Part shown: piece after piece, positions 24,335 through 33,462 of the stretch
Numbering within the stretch: the stretch's first letter is position 1
How the letters are laid out: the number at the start of each line of letters is the position of its first letter
Source of the DNA: UBA3910 sp964626065
GTDB taxonomy: Bacteria; Bacillota; Limnochordia; Darwinibacteriales; Darwinibacteriaceae
DNA length: 47,482 nucleotides
Direction: 5' to 3'
Assembly (NCBI GenBank): GCA_964626065.1
Contig: CAZVDE010000013.1
Span: 1-47,482, forward strand
The notes under the pieces: model-generated
Seen by the model: the letters and a program-made list of their open reading frames with translations, nothing else
The model's database searches: none
Told to the model about the DNA's origin: nothing
Position numbers and translations under genes: made by a program

Positions 24335-27300
24335 ATGAAAAAATACATAACGATCGATGGCAACGAGGCGGCCGCCCATGTAGCATATGCCTTTACAGAG
24401 GTAAGTGCTATTTATCCCATCACCCCTTCTTCGCCCATGGCAGAATGGGTCGATGAGTGGAGTGCTCGGGGGCGTTTGAACTTATTCGGCGAACCGGTGG
24501 AGGTGGTGGAAATGCAGTCCGAAGCGGGCGCTGCCGGTGCAGTTCACGGCTCTTTGGCGGTGGGCGCCTTAACTACCACGTTCACCGCCTCGCAGGGTTT
24601 GCTGTTGATGATTCCCAATATGTATAAGATCGCGGGTGAACTACTTCCCTGTGTTTTTCACGTGAGTGCCAGGGCCATCGCTACCCATGCCCTCTCCATT
24701 TTCGGTGACCATCAGGACGTTATGGCGTGCCGGCCCACCGGATTTGCCCTGCTGGCTGCTACCAATGTCCAGGAAGTGATGGATTTGGGCTGCATCGCCC
24801 ATTTGGCGACGCTCAGCGCCCGCATCCCTTTCCTGCATTTCTTTGATGGTTTCCGTACATCTCACGAATTTCAAAAAATAGTCCCTCTTGAATACAGCGA
24901 AATGGAACAGCTGTTGGATAGGAAGGCCCTAGCCGAATTTCGCCGGCGCGGCTTAAGTTCGGCCAATCCCGTCACAAGGGGTTCGGCCCAAAACCCTGAT
25001 ATCTATTTTCAGGGGCGGGAAGCGGCAAACCGCTTTTATGAGGCTGTCCCGGAAATAGTGGAGGATTACTGCAAACGTTTTGGCGCCTTGACGGGCCGCC
25101 ATTATCAGCTTTTTGATTATTACGGCCACCCGCAAGCGGAAGAAGTCATTGTGGCTATGGGCTCGGTCTGCGACACGATTGAAGGTACGATAGACTATCT
25201 TTCAGAGCGGGGCAACAAAGTAGGCCTGGTTAAAGTGCGTTTGTATAGGCCTTTTTCCGGCCACCATCTTCGCGCAGCGCTTCCGGCTACTGTGAAAAAG
25301 ATAGGCGTCTTGGATCGAACGAAAGAGCCCGGTTCTTTGGGCGAACCGCTGTACCTGGATGTTTTCAAGGCCTGTGAGCCGATGGATTCAGCGCCAATCG
25401 TTGTGGGCGGCCGCTATGGTCTAGGTTCCAAGGACACTAGGCCTGCTCAAATTGCGGCGGTGTACCGCAATCTGCGGCAGGAGCAGCCCTTAAACGGTTT
25501 TACACTCGGTATTATTGACGATGTGACCCACACTTCGTTGGTGGAAGGGGAGGCAATAGACACCACCCCCGCCGGGACTATCAGCTGCAAGTTTTGGGGC
25601 CTTGGTTCGGATGGAACTGTGGGGGCGAATCAGGGTGCGGTGCGGATTATCGGGGAACATACCGATCTGTTTGCCCAAGCCTATTTTTCTTATGACAGCA
25701 AAAAATCGGGGGGAACCACAATTTCCCACCTGCGTTTTGGGCCCAAACCGATCAAAGCCCCCTATCTGGTGGATCAGGCGGACTACATTGCCTGTCACAA
25801 TCCTGCCTTTGTCAACAACTATGACCTGCTGGCGGGGATCAAAGAGGGGGGCGTATTCGTACTGAATTGCCCATGGAAATCAGATGATCTGGAAGAGCAT
25901 TTGCCCGGCGCGCTCAAACGCACCATTGCGGAGCGAAAGGTGCGATTTTACATCATTAACGCGATCGATATCGCCGGCAAATTAGGCCTGGGTAATCGGA
26001 TCAACATGGTGATGCAGGCGGCCTTTTTTAAACTGGCCGAAGTTATCCCGGTTGAGCAGGCGATTGGTTATCTGAAAGAATCGGTGCAGACCCTTTATGG
26101 CAGCAAGGGCGATGAAGTTGTGCAGATGAACTTTTCCGCCATCGATCAAGGTGTCTCAGCACTGCAGAGGATCTCCGTGCCGGTAAAATGGGGTTCCGCG
26201 GCGGATGATGTAGAAAACGAACACGGTAGGCTGCCTGAATTTGTGAAAAACATCCAAGTGCCCATGATGCGCCATGAGGGTGATGATCTGCCCGTGAGCG
26301 CTTTCGTCGGTAGAGAGGACGGGACCTTTCCCAACGGTACAACAGCCTATGAAAAAAGGGGTATCGCGGTTTTGATTCCCCAGTGGCAACTGGAAAACTG
26401 CATTCAGTGCAATCAGTGTTCTTTCGTCTGCCCCCATGCGGTTATTCGTCCGTTTTTGTTGGACCGGGCTGAGATAGAACGGGCGCCCGCAAGCTTTGCG
26501 ACAAAAAAAGCAGTCGGTAGGGGACTGGGTGAATTGGGCTACCGCATTCAAGTCAGCCCGCTGGATTGCACCGGCTGTGGTAATTGTGCCGATGTCTGCC
26601 CGGCACCGGCGAAGGCGCTGGTTATGCAGCCCGCGCCGGAAGAAATAGACGCTCAGGCAGACAACTGGGAATATGCCTTGACAGTTGCTAACAAGGCGGA
26701 TTTAGTGGATTGGACCACTCTGAAAAACAGCCAATTTCGCATACCGCTCTTTGAATTCCACGGCGCCTGCCCCGGCTGTGGTGAGACACCCTATCTGCGC
26801 CTGCTGACCCAGCTTTTTGGGGAGCGCATGATTATCGCCAACGCAACGGGCTGTTCCTCCATTTATAGTGCGAGTGCACCTAGTTTCCCGTACACTACCG
26901 GGCCGGACGGACAGGGGCCCGCTTGGGCCAACTCGCTTTTTGAGGATAATGCCGAATTTGGCCTGGGCATGCACGCAGGTACTAAACATCAGCGCCGCCA
27001 TCTGGCCCGTCTGATTGAAGAACTTAAACGGGACGCCCCCACAAAGCAGGTGCAGGAAGCCTGTGAGAAATGGCTGGCTGGTCGGGAAGAACCCCTGGCC
27101 AGTGCTGTGGCGGGCAGGAATCTTGTGCAGCTTGTGGCGCAGTTGCGCGGTGATTCTCAGGCGGCGGAAATTTTGGCCGGGCAGCATTTGTTGAGCAAAC
27201 AATCGCAGTGGATCATCGGTGGTGACGGCTGGGCTTATGATATCGGTTATGGGGGGCTTGATCATGTTCTGTCCCTGGGTGAAGATGTGAATGTTTTGGT

Positions 27301-27853
27301 GCTGGATACGGAAGTCTACTCCAATACGGGGGGCCAATCTTCGAAAGCGACCCCCACCGCCGCAGTGGCTAAATTTGCGGCAGCGGGAAAACGGATTCGC
27401 AAAAAAGACCTGGGGCGGATGGCCATCACCTATGGCTATGTGTATGTGGCTCAAATTGCCATGGGCGCCAATATGAACCACACCATTCGCACCATCCTGG
27501 AGGCAGAAAGCTATCCCGGGCCATCTTTGATCATCGCTTACTCCCCCTGCATCAATCACGGCATCCGCACCGGCATGGGTACCAGTATCTTACAGGAAAA
27601 AAGAGCGGTTGAAGCCGGCTACTGGCATCTGTACCGGTATAATCCGCTTTTAAAGGAGAAAGGCGAGAATCCCTTCAGCCTGGATTCGAAAAAGCCCAGC
27701 GCTTCCTTTAAGGATTTCCTCATGAGTGAAGTGCGCTATTCTTCGCTGCAGCGCTCCCTGCCCGGCGAGGCAGAAGTATTATTTAAACAAGCGGAGGCCG
27801 AAGCGGGCGAACGTCTGCGTGAATATGAGCGTCTGGCCGGTGTTGGCGATTAA
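24335..27853 (+). CDS. nifJ: Pyruvate:ferredoxin (flavodoxin) oxidoreductase
   Basis: A full-length single-chain PFOR of 1172 residues. It oxidatively decarboxylates pyruvate with CoA to acetyl-CoA, CO2 and reduced ferredoxin. Domain order: pyrimidine-binding domain (AIYPITPSSPMAEW), gamma domain (GLGSDGTVGANQGAVRII), two 4Fe-4S clusters (CIQCNQCSFVCP and CTGCGNCADVCP), the CPGCGE and ATGCSSIYSASAPSFPY motifs binding the proximal cluster and TPP, and the TPP motif GGDGWAYDIGYGGLDHVL. ATG 24335 has GGAGG 6 bp upstream. It is divergent from the glycine reductase operon, which suits a fermenter that joins pyruvate oxidation to glycine reduction. Confidence 0.97.
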   Translation: MKKYITIDGNEAAAHVAYAFTEVSAIYPITPSSPMAEWVDEWSARGRLNLFGEPVEVVEMQSEAGAAGAVHGSLAVGALTTTFTASQGLLLMIPNMYKIAGELLPCVFHVSARAIATHALSIFGDHQDVMACRPTGFALLAATNVQEVMDLGCIAHLATLSARIPFLHFFDGFRTSHEFQKIVPLEYSEMEQLLDRKALAEFRRRGLSSANPVTRGSAQNPDIYFQGREAANRFYEAVPEIVEDYCKRFGALTGRHYQLFDYYGHPQAEEVIVAMGSVCDTIEGTIDYLSERGNKVGLVKVRLYRPFSGHHLRAALPATVKKIGVLDRTKEPGSLGEPLYLDVFKACEPMDSAPIVVGGRYGLGSKDTRPAQIAAVYRNLRQEQPLNGFTLGIIDDVTHTSLVEGEAIDTTPAGTISCKFWGLGSDGTVGANQGAVRIIGEHTDLFAQAYFSYDSKKSGGTTISHLRFGPKPIKAPYLVDQADYIACHNPAFVNNYDLLAGIKEGGVFVLNCPWKSDDLEEHLPGALKRTIAERKVRFYIINAIDIAGKLGLGNRINMVMQAAFFKLAEVIPVEQAIGYLKESVQTLYGSKGDEVVQMNFSAIDQGVSALQRISVPVKWGSAADDVENEHGRLPEFVKNIQVPMMRHEGDDLPVSAFVGREDGTFPNGTTAYEKRGIAVLIPQWQLENCIQCNQCSFVCPHAVIRPFLLDRAEIERAPASFATKKAVGRGLGELGYRIQVSPLDCTGCGNCADVCPAPAKALVMQPAPEEIDAQADNWEYALTVANKADLVDWTTLKNSQFRIPLFEFHGACPGCGETPYLRLLTQLFGERMIIANATGCSSIYSASAPSFPYTTGPDGQGPAWANSLFEDNAEFGLGMHAGTKHQRRHLARLIEELKRDAPTKQVQEACEKWLAGREEPLASAVAGRNLVQLVAQLRGDSQAAEILAGQHLLSKQSQWIIGGDGWAYDIGYGGLDHVLSLGEDVNVLVLDTEVYSNTGGQSSKATPTAAVAKFAAAGKRIRKKDLGRMAITYGYVYVAQIAMGANMNHTIRTILEAESYPGPSLIIAYSPCINHGIRTGMGTSILQEKRAVEAGYWHLYRYNPLLKEKGENPFSLDSKKPSASFKDFLMSEVRYSSLQRSLPGEAEVLFKQAEAEAGERLREYERLAGVGD

Positions 27854-27860
27854 CCAAAAA

Positions 27861-27888
27861 GAAGCGGGGACCATCCCGCTTCAACTTA
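27861..27888. terminator. Bidirectional terminator between nifJ and the DUF3787 gene
   Basis: GAAGCGGG (27861-27868) pairs with CCCGCTTC (27875-27882) over a 6-nt loop. The minus strand continues into TTTTTGG; the plus strand tail (AACTTATTTTTG) is weaker. Confidence 0.7.
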
Positions 27889-28056
27889 TTTTTGATTTTG
27901 GTTAACCCACTCTCTGGCCAGTTCTACATCTTGGTCATCGGGCAGAGGTACCTTTGAAGCCGGTTTTTTGTGCCTGATGTTCGCCCATGCAGCGGTACAG
28001 TGCTGTTCCACGGGTAAGCCCCGCGTTTTTTTCCATTTTTGCTTAGACTCATCCAA
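27886..28056 (-). CDS. DUF3787 family spore-surface-type small protein
   Basis: A 56-residue protein starting at TTG 28056 with AGGAGG 8 bp upstream. It is below the usual length cut-off. The translation has the family pattern LPVEQHCTAAWANI, KKPASKVPLP and AREWVNQNQK at the end, which I recognise as DUF3787, the family of the C. difficile CDIF630_02480-like spore surface protein. Function beyond spore association is unknown. It is monocistronic, convergent with nifJ, with a shared terminator. Recognition is from memory of the family consensus. Confidence 0.8.
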   Translation of the reverse strand: MDESKQKWKKTRGLPVEQHCTAAWANIRHKKPASKVPLPDDQDVELAREWVNQNQK

Positions 28057-28130
28057 TGCCTTTCCTCCTCTCGCGCTTAGTTTGGGAAAAAGGCACTGTG
28101 CCTATGAGCTTTTTTTGCCGTTACCACGAT

Positions 28131-28159
28131 TTGACAAAGATGGCGCACACACTTAGACT
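28131..28159 (+). promoter_or_regulatory. SigA promoter of the mgtA-type gene
   Basis: TTGACA (28131-28136), a 17-bp spacer and TAGACT (28154-28159). The leader to the ATG is only about 40 nt, so there is no room for a Mg2+ (M-box) riboswitch. Confidence 0.75.
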
Positions 28160-28206
28160 GAAAACAGCATTAGTATTCGTTTTAACTATCCATAAGAGGT
28201 GATTCT

Positions 28207-30939
28207 ATGCCGAAAAAAAGAAATGGCCCTCGCACCCGCACCGCCAAAGTGCAGCAGCGCAGAGCTCGCCGGGCCGAAATAACGGAGCGCCTGCACGAGA
28301 TCTCTCGTCTGGGCCCCGAAGCTGCCTTGCAGGCGCTGGGCAGTTCTTTTCAAGGTTTGTCGGAAGAGGCGGTAGAGGCCGGCCGGGAACGGTACGGTGA
28401 TAACGTTGTCACTAAAGGCGAGCAGGAATCGCTGCTTAAAAAGCTGCTCGGCTCTTTTGTCAACCCCTTCACGGTTGTTTTAATCGTCTTAGCGGTTTTA
28501 TCATATATCACCGATGTCTGGTTGGCCGCACCCGAAGAGAAGGATCCCATGACCGTTATCATTATCCTTGTCTTAGTCCTGATTAGCGGGATCTTACAAT
28601 TTGTGCAGGAAGCCAGATCGGGTAACGCCGCGGCCGCGCTGCAGGAAATGATCAAGATTACCACTGCGGTCGAGCGGGTGGAAACGGGCAGAAAAGAGAT
28701 GGATCTTGATGAGGTTGTGGTTGGTGACATAATCCATTTGGCCGCGGGGGACATGATCCCCGCCGACCTGAGAATCCTGCGGGCAAAGGACTTGTTTGTA
28801 AGCCAAGCGGCTTTAACCGGTGAAAGCGAGCCGGTGGAGAAACTGGGCAGGGCCGCGGAACCTAAGGATGCGGAGGGCCTCACCGATATTGTTAACCTAG
28901 CTTTTATGGGTACCGATGTGGTGAGCGGGGCGGCTGTAGGAGTTGTGGCCGCCACGGGCGATGATACCGTTTTTGGCGATATGGCACAGGACGTGGGCCA
29001 AATTGAGGTAAAAACAAGCTTTGAAAAGGGGGTCCACTCCGTTTCTTGGGTATTAATCAAATTCATGCTGGCCATGGTGCCGGTGGTACTGCTGATTAAT
29101 GGCTTAACCAAAGGAAACTGGCTGGAGGCAACTCTGTTTGCCATTTCGATCGCGGTGGGCCTGACTCCCGAGATGCTGCCTACCATCGTTACGGCCAGCC
29201 TTTCTAAGGGTGCCATTGCCATGTCCAAGAAGAAAACGATCATTAAAAACTTGAATTCAATTCAAAATTTAGGTTCCATTAACATTCTCTGTACAGATAA
29301 AACGGGAACCCTTACGGAAGACCGGGTTGTCTTGGAATACTACCTCGATGTGCACGGAGAACCGAGTGTGCGTGTTTTGCGCCACGGTTTTTTGAACAGC
29401 TACTTCCAAACGGGATTAAAAAACCTCATTGATAAGGCTATCATTACCCGAACCGAGAATCGCGCCGCGGCTGAACCGACCCTACAGGGGTTGACCGAGT
29501 TTTACGAAAAGGTTGATGAGATCCCCTTTGATTTTGAAAGGCGCCGCATGAGTGTGGTAGTAGAGGACCGCAACGGGAAAACCCAGATGGTTACCAAGGG
29601 CGCTGTGGAAGAGATCCTTTCCATCTGCTCCCACGTGGAATTTGAGGGCAGCGTGGGGCCGCTCACGGATGGGATCAGGGAAAGCATTAACGAAACGGTG
29701 GGGGCTTTAAACGACAAGGGTATGCGGGTCATTGCGGTGGCACAAAAAACAAATCCGCCCCCTGTGGGTGCTTTCGCGGTAAAAGATGAAAACGAGATGG
29801 TCTTAATCGGTTATTTGGCATTCTTAGATCCGCCTAAAGAAACTACCGCCGCCGCCATTGAAGGGCTGCACGAATACGGCGTTGAAGTGAAGGTGCTTAC
29901 CGGTGACAATGAACGGGTTACCAGAGCCATTTGCCAGCAGGTGGGCCTTCCGGTGGAAAATCTGTTATTAGGCGCGGATGTGGAAGAAATGGACGACCAA
30001 AGGCTGCGAGAAGTGGTGGAAGTTACTACCGTGTTCGCTAAGCTGTCACCGCAGCAAAAAACGCGGGTGGTGACCGCACTGCGGGATAATGGCCATTCCG
30101 TCGGATTTTTAGGCGATGGCATTAATGATGCGGCCGCAATGCGCGCCTCCGATGTGGGAGTTTCTGTGAATAACGCGGTGGATATTGCTAAAGAATCTGC
30201 AGATGTGATTCTTTTGGAAAAAGATTTAACCGTGCTGGAACAGGGAATTATCGAAGGGCGCAAAACATACGGGAATATGATTAAGTACATTAAAATGACG
30301 GCCAGTTCCAATTTTGGCAACGTTTTTTCGGTGCTCGTGGCCAGTGCCTTTCTGCCGTTTTTACCCATGGCAGCCATCCATCTGGTGCTGCTGAATTTGA
30401 TTTATGACATTTCCTGTATATCGCTTCCTTGGGACAACGTTGATGAAGAGTTTTTGCGCGTACCCCGCAGGTGGGATGCATCGTCCATCGCCAGTTTCAT
30501 GCTCTGGATCGGGCCCACCAGCTCAATTTTTGACATTACCACTTTTGCCCTGATGTATTTTATCATCGCACCCAAGCTTGTGGGCGGTAAACTGTTCAGC
30601 CAGCTGACCGATCCCGCTTTGCAGGCGCAGTACATCGGAATTTTCCAAGCGGGCTGGTTTGTGCTTTCCATGTGGACCCAAACTTTGGTAATTCACATGA
30701 TTCGAACGCCGAAAATTCCGTTTTTGCAGAGCAGGGCATCGGCGCCTGTCGTTTTGCTGACCTTCGCCGGAATTATCGTACTCACAATCATCCCCTTCAC
30801 TGCCTTTGGGGCCGCAATCGGCTTACAGCCCCTGCCCCCCGTCTATTTTGCCTGGCTTTTGCTCACGGTGGCTTTGTATATGGCGGTGGCCCAGTGGTTC
30901 AAAAATATTTACGTCCGCCGGTACGGAGAATTGCTCTAA
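28207..30939 (+). CDS. mgtA: P-type ATPase, MgtA-like magnesium importer (P3B)
   Basis: A 910-residue P-type ATPase with the phosphorylation motif DKTGTLT (Asp364), the actuator TGES (ALTGESEPVEK), the nucleotide-domain KGAVEE, the hinge GDGINDAAAMRASDVGVS, and the P3B-specific TASSNFGNVFS and LNLIYDIS in the membrane region. Length and motifs match bacterial MgtA/MgtB, which import Mg2+. The N-terminus carries a basic tail (KKRNGPRTRTAKVQQRRARR). ATG 28207 follows AAGAGGTGA. It is not adjacent to a regulator. Confidence 0.92.
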   Translation: MPKKRNGPRTRTAKVQQRRARRAEITERLHEISRLGPEAALQALGSSFQGLSEEAVEAGRERYGDNVVTKGEQESLLKKLLGSFVNPFTVVLIVLAVLSYITDVWLAAPEEKDPMTVIIILVLVLISGILQFVQEARSGNAAAALQEMIKITTAVERVETGRKEMDLDEVVVGDIIHLAAGDMIPADLRILRAKDLFVSQAALTGESEPVEKLGRAAEPKDAEGLTDIVNLAFMGTDVVSGAAVGVVAATGDDTVFGDMAQDVGQIEVKTSFEKGVHSVSWVLIKFMLAMVPVVLLINGLTKGNWLEATLFAISIAVGLTPEMLPTIVTASLSKGAIAMSKKKTIIKNLNSIQNLGSINILCTDKTGTLTEDRVVLEYYLDVHGEPSVRVLRHGFLNSYFQTGLKNLIDKAIITRTENRAAAEPTLQGLTEFYEKVDEIPFDFERRRMSVVVEDRNGKTQMVTKGAVEEILSICSHVEFEGSVGPLTDGIRESINETVGALNDKGMRVIAVAQKTNPPPVGAFAVKDENEMVLIGYLAFLDPPKETTAAAIEGLHEYGVEVKVLTGDNERVTRAICQQVGLPVENLLLGADVEEMDDQRLREVVEVTTVFAKLSPQQKTRVVTALRDNGHSVGFLGDGINDAAAMRASDVGVSVNNAVDIAKESADVILLEKDLTVLEQGIIEGRKTYGNMIKYIKMTASSNFGNVFSVLVASAFLPFLPMAAIHLVLLNLIYDISCISLPWDNVDEEFLRVPRRWDASSIASFMLWIGPTSSIFDITTFALMYFIIAPKLVGGKLFSQLTDPALQAQYIGIFQAGWFVLSMWTQTLVIHMIRTPKIPFLQSRASAPVVLLTFAGIIVLTIIPFTAFGAAIGLQPLPPVYFAWLLLTVALYMAVAQWFKNIYVRRYGELL

Positions 30940-31002
30940 AGCCGACAGGAAATCGGCCCGCCATCGTCAAATAGTAGGGTGACATTGAAAAGGGGTGAGA
31001 GT

Positions 31003-32052
31003 GTGTCGGTTACGTTTAGTGGAAAAGAAATGTTACAGTTAATTACGGAGCTGGTCTCGATTCCCAGTCCGTCCGGCTACACCGGCGAAATTATAGAACA
31101 TATTCGTGTGTATCTGACTGATCTGGGCATCTCTTGTTTCGTCACGCATAAGGGAGGGTTGGTGGCCAGTGTCCCCGGGAAGAATCGGGAAAAGCACCGC
31201 TTTGTTACCGCGCATGTGGATACGCTGGGCGCCATGGTGAAAGAAATAAAAAGCAGCGGTAGGCTGCGCCTCACGAAGATAGGCGGTTCGCGTTGGGCTC
31301 ATGTTGAGGGTGAATACTGCCAAATCTTCAATGCGTCCCAAACATTTACCGGTACCATTTTAATGCACCAGACATCGGTGCATGTCTATCAGGACAGCGC
31401 GGAAGCCAAAAGAAACCAGGACAATATGGAAGTGCGCATCGATGAGAAAGTCAATAGCGCGGAAGACGTGGCAAAACTGGGGATCCGCGTCGGCGATTTC
31501 GTTGCTTTTGACCCTCGGGTGGAGATTTTGCCCAGCGGTTTTATTAAATCGAGGCATCTTGATGATAAAGCGGGGGTAGGCATAATTCTTTACATTCTCC
31601 AGGAAATGGTGGAGCACGGCCTTGAATTGCCCTACACTACGCATTTCTTGTTCTCCAATGCGGAGGAGATCGGCTATGGGGGCAACTCCAATATACCGCC
31701 GCAAGTGGTGGAATATGTTGCGGTGGATATGGCCGCCATCGGCGATGGCCAGGCCAGCGATGAATTCAATGTTACGATCTGCGCCATGGATTCGTCCGGT
31801 CCCTACCACCTTGGCTTACGGGAGCACTTGGCGGATTTAGCCTCGGTGCACCAAATCGGGCATAAAATTGACATTTATCCCTTCTACGGTTCAGATGCCA
31901 GCTCTGCCCTCAGAGCGGGGCATGATGTCAAGCACGCCTTGATCGGCCCGGGTATCGATGCGTCGCATGCCTTTGAACGCACTCACGTTGATGCCGTGAT
32001 CAACAGCTCCAAACTCTTGTACTACTACCTGCTCTCGCCGCTGTGTGTGTAG
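31003..32052 (+). CDS. M42 family metallopeptidase (glutamyl aminopeptidase-like)
   Basis: A dinuclear zinc aminopeptidase of 349 residues. Metal and catalytic residues are visible in order: TAHVDTLG (His, Asp), RHLDDKAGVG (bridging Asp), SNAEEIGYGG (catalytic Glu and ligand), VAVDMAAIGDG (Asp) and DASHAFERTH (His). Members cut N-terminal residues from peptides in the cytosol and often form large tetrahedral assemblies. I place the start at GTG 31003 because AGGGGTG lies 5 bp upstream; GTG 30979 is an alternative. A terminator follows at 32069-32092. Confidence 0.9.
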   Translation: MSVTFSGKEMLQLITELVSIPSPSGYTGEIIEHIRVYLTDLGISCFVTHKGGLVASVPGKNREKHRFVTAHVDTLGAMVKEIKSSGRLRLTKIGGSRWAHVEGEYCQIFNASQTFTGTILMHQTSVHVYQDSAEAKRNQDNMEVRIDEKVNSAEDVAKLGIRVGDFVAFDPRVEILPSGFIKSRHLDDKAGVGIILYILQEMVEHGLELPYTTHFLFSNAEEIGYGGNSNIPPQVVEYVAVDMAAIGDGQASDEFNVTICAMDSSGPYHLGLREHLADLASVHQIGHKIDIYPFYGSDASSALRAGHDVKHALIGPGIDASHAFERTHVDAVINSSKLLYYYLLSPLCV

Positions 32053-32068
32053 CGCCGCGATTGAATTT

Positions 32069-32092
32069 AGCCCTCTTACGAGGGCTTTTTTT
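32069..32092 (+). terminator. Intrinsic terminator after the M42 peptidase
   Basis: AGCCCTC (32069-32075) pairs with GAGGGCT (32080-32086) over a TTAC loop and runs into seven T. Confidence 0.88.
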
Positions 32093-32193
32093 ATGCCCGC
32101 TTCTGTGTATTGTCAATATTAGGGTTTTCCTTTCATAAGACTGCTCTTTTCAGGGTATCCTGTGTTAGTAGACATACAAAGGTGGTGGGTGAA

Positions 32194-33462
32194 TTGAAAA
32201 TCTTAATGCTATCCTGGGAATACCCTCCCAAGGTAATCGGGGGCTTGGCAAGAGCGGTTGCGGATTTATCCCAAGCCTTGGTTGAAATTGGGCATGAAGT
32301 TGCGGTTGTAACGGGCGATTGGCCCGATTGCGAACCGACCGAATACGTAAACGGGGTGCGAGTGTACCGGGCCAACCAGTTTTTTCCCAAGCCCATGGGA
32401 TTTTTGGACGAAGTGCATTTCATGAATTACCATCTGGCGCAGAAGGGCATCGAGCTTTTAAACAGCGACAACTTTGATCTTGTGCACGCCCACGACTGGC
32501 TGGTGGCACCAAGTGCGAAGGTATTGAAGCATGCCTTTCAAAAGCCGCTGATTGCCACTATCCACGCAACCGAATGGGGGCGCAACAACGGCCTGCACAA
32601 TGATCTGCAGCGCCACATCAGTGATTTGGAATGGTGGCTTACCTATGAGGCCTATCGGGTAATCTGCTGCAGCAGGTACATGGAAGATGAGCTGCGCCGT
32701 ATCTTCCAGGTGCCTGAAGATAAGCTCCATGTCATACCAAACGGGGTTCGGATGGAGGAGTTCTCCAACGTTCACGCTGACCTGAATCAATGGCGCAATA
32801 ACTGGGCCCGGCCCGAGGAAGATATTGTGTTATATGTGGGCCGTCATGTGTTTGAAAAAGGAATCGATCTGCTGCTCGAAGCGGCCCTGGAAATTCTGCC
32901 GAAGCGGCCCTGCACAAAGTTCATTATCGCCGGCAAAGGCCCCATGCGGGATGAACTTATGGGCCGAGCCTGGGATATGGGTCTGGGCGAGAAGGTTCTT
33001 TTTCCCGGGTTCATTGATGATCAGACGCGCAACAGCCTATATCGTTTGGCGTCGGCCGCCGTCTTTCCCAGCCGTTATGAACCATTTGGCATTGTCGCTT
33101 TGGAGGCGATGGCCGGTGAAGCCCCGGTCATTGTTAGTGATGTGGGCGGATTTTATGAAACAGTTGAGCATGGAGTCAACGGCCTTACTTTCTATGCGGG
33201 CAATGCTCATTCGTTAGCGGACAGCATTCTGCGCCTTCTGCAGGATAAAGCGTTGGCGAGCGCCCTAAAAAAACAGGCTTTAAAAGATGTTTCGGAAGAC
33301 TACAATTGGGAAACGATAGCACTTGAGACTTTGGCTTGCTACGGACGGGAACGGGCTGCCCTGCGAATGCGGGAGCCGATTTATGAGCGTTACCACGTCA
33401 CGGCCGAACTTCCTCAGAAAGGAGCCCCTCTACGTGAAAGCAGTAATCATGGCCGGCGGTGA
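32194..33462 (+). CDS. GT4/GT5-type glycosyltransferase (glycogen-synthase-like)
   Basis: A 422-residue GT-B retaining glycosyltransferase. The N-terminus MKILMLSWEYPPKVIGGLARAV is the starch/glycogen-synthase-like nucleotide-sugar binding start (K-x-G-G-L equivalent). The C-terminal half has YVGRHVFEKGIDLLLEA and the EPFGIVALEAMA box with the catalytic Glu. Start TTG 32194 has a G-rich SD (GGTGGTGGG). It is the first gene of an operon with a sugar nucleotidyltransferase (29-bp overlap) and an alpha-glucan phosphorylase, so it most likely builds an alpha-glucan from NDP-glucose. GlgA versus trehalose or other GT4 roles cannot be separated by sequence alone. Confidence 0.85.
   Translation: MKILMLSWEYPPKVIGGLARAVADLSQALVEIGHEVAVVTGDWPDCEPTEYVNGVRVYRANQFFPKPMGFLDEVHFMNYHLAQKGIELLNSDNFDLVHAHDWLVAPSAKVLKHAFQKPLIATIHATEWGRNNGLHNDLQRHISDLEWWLTYEAYRVICCSRYMEDELRRIFQVPEDKLHVIPNGVRMEEFSNVHADLNQWRNNWARPEEDIVLYVGRHVFEKGIDLLLEAALEILPKRPCTKFIIAGKGPMRDELMGRAWDMGLGEKVLFPGFIDDQTRNSLYRLASAAVFPSRYEPFGIVALEAMAGEAPVIVSDVGGFYETVEHGVNGLTFYAGNAHSLADSILRLLQDKALASALKKQALKDVSEDYNWETIALETLACYGRERAALRMREPIYERYHVTAELPQKGAPLRESSNHGRR

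Noticed and set aside
26702..27559. 285-residue minus-strand ORF
   Set aside because: Shadow of nifJ, whose motifs are certain in the plus frame.
28091..28116. Inverted repeat AGGCAC/GTGCCT followed by a T run before mgtA
   Set aside because: The loop would be one base, and no gene on the plus strand ends there.
28057..28206. Mg2+ (M-box) riboswitch before mgtA
   Set aside because: The promoter leaves only about 40 nt of leader and no M-box conserved blocks are seen.
28350..29243. 297-residue minus-strand ORF rich in Ser and Thr
   Set aside because: Shadow of the mgtA-type ATPase; low-complexity translation.
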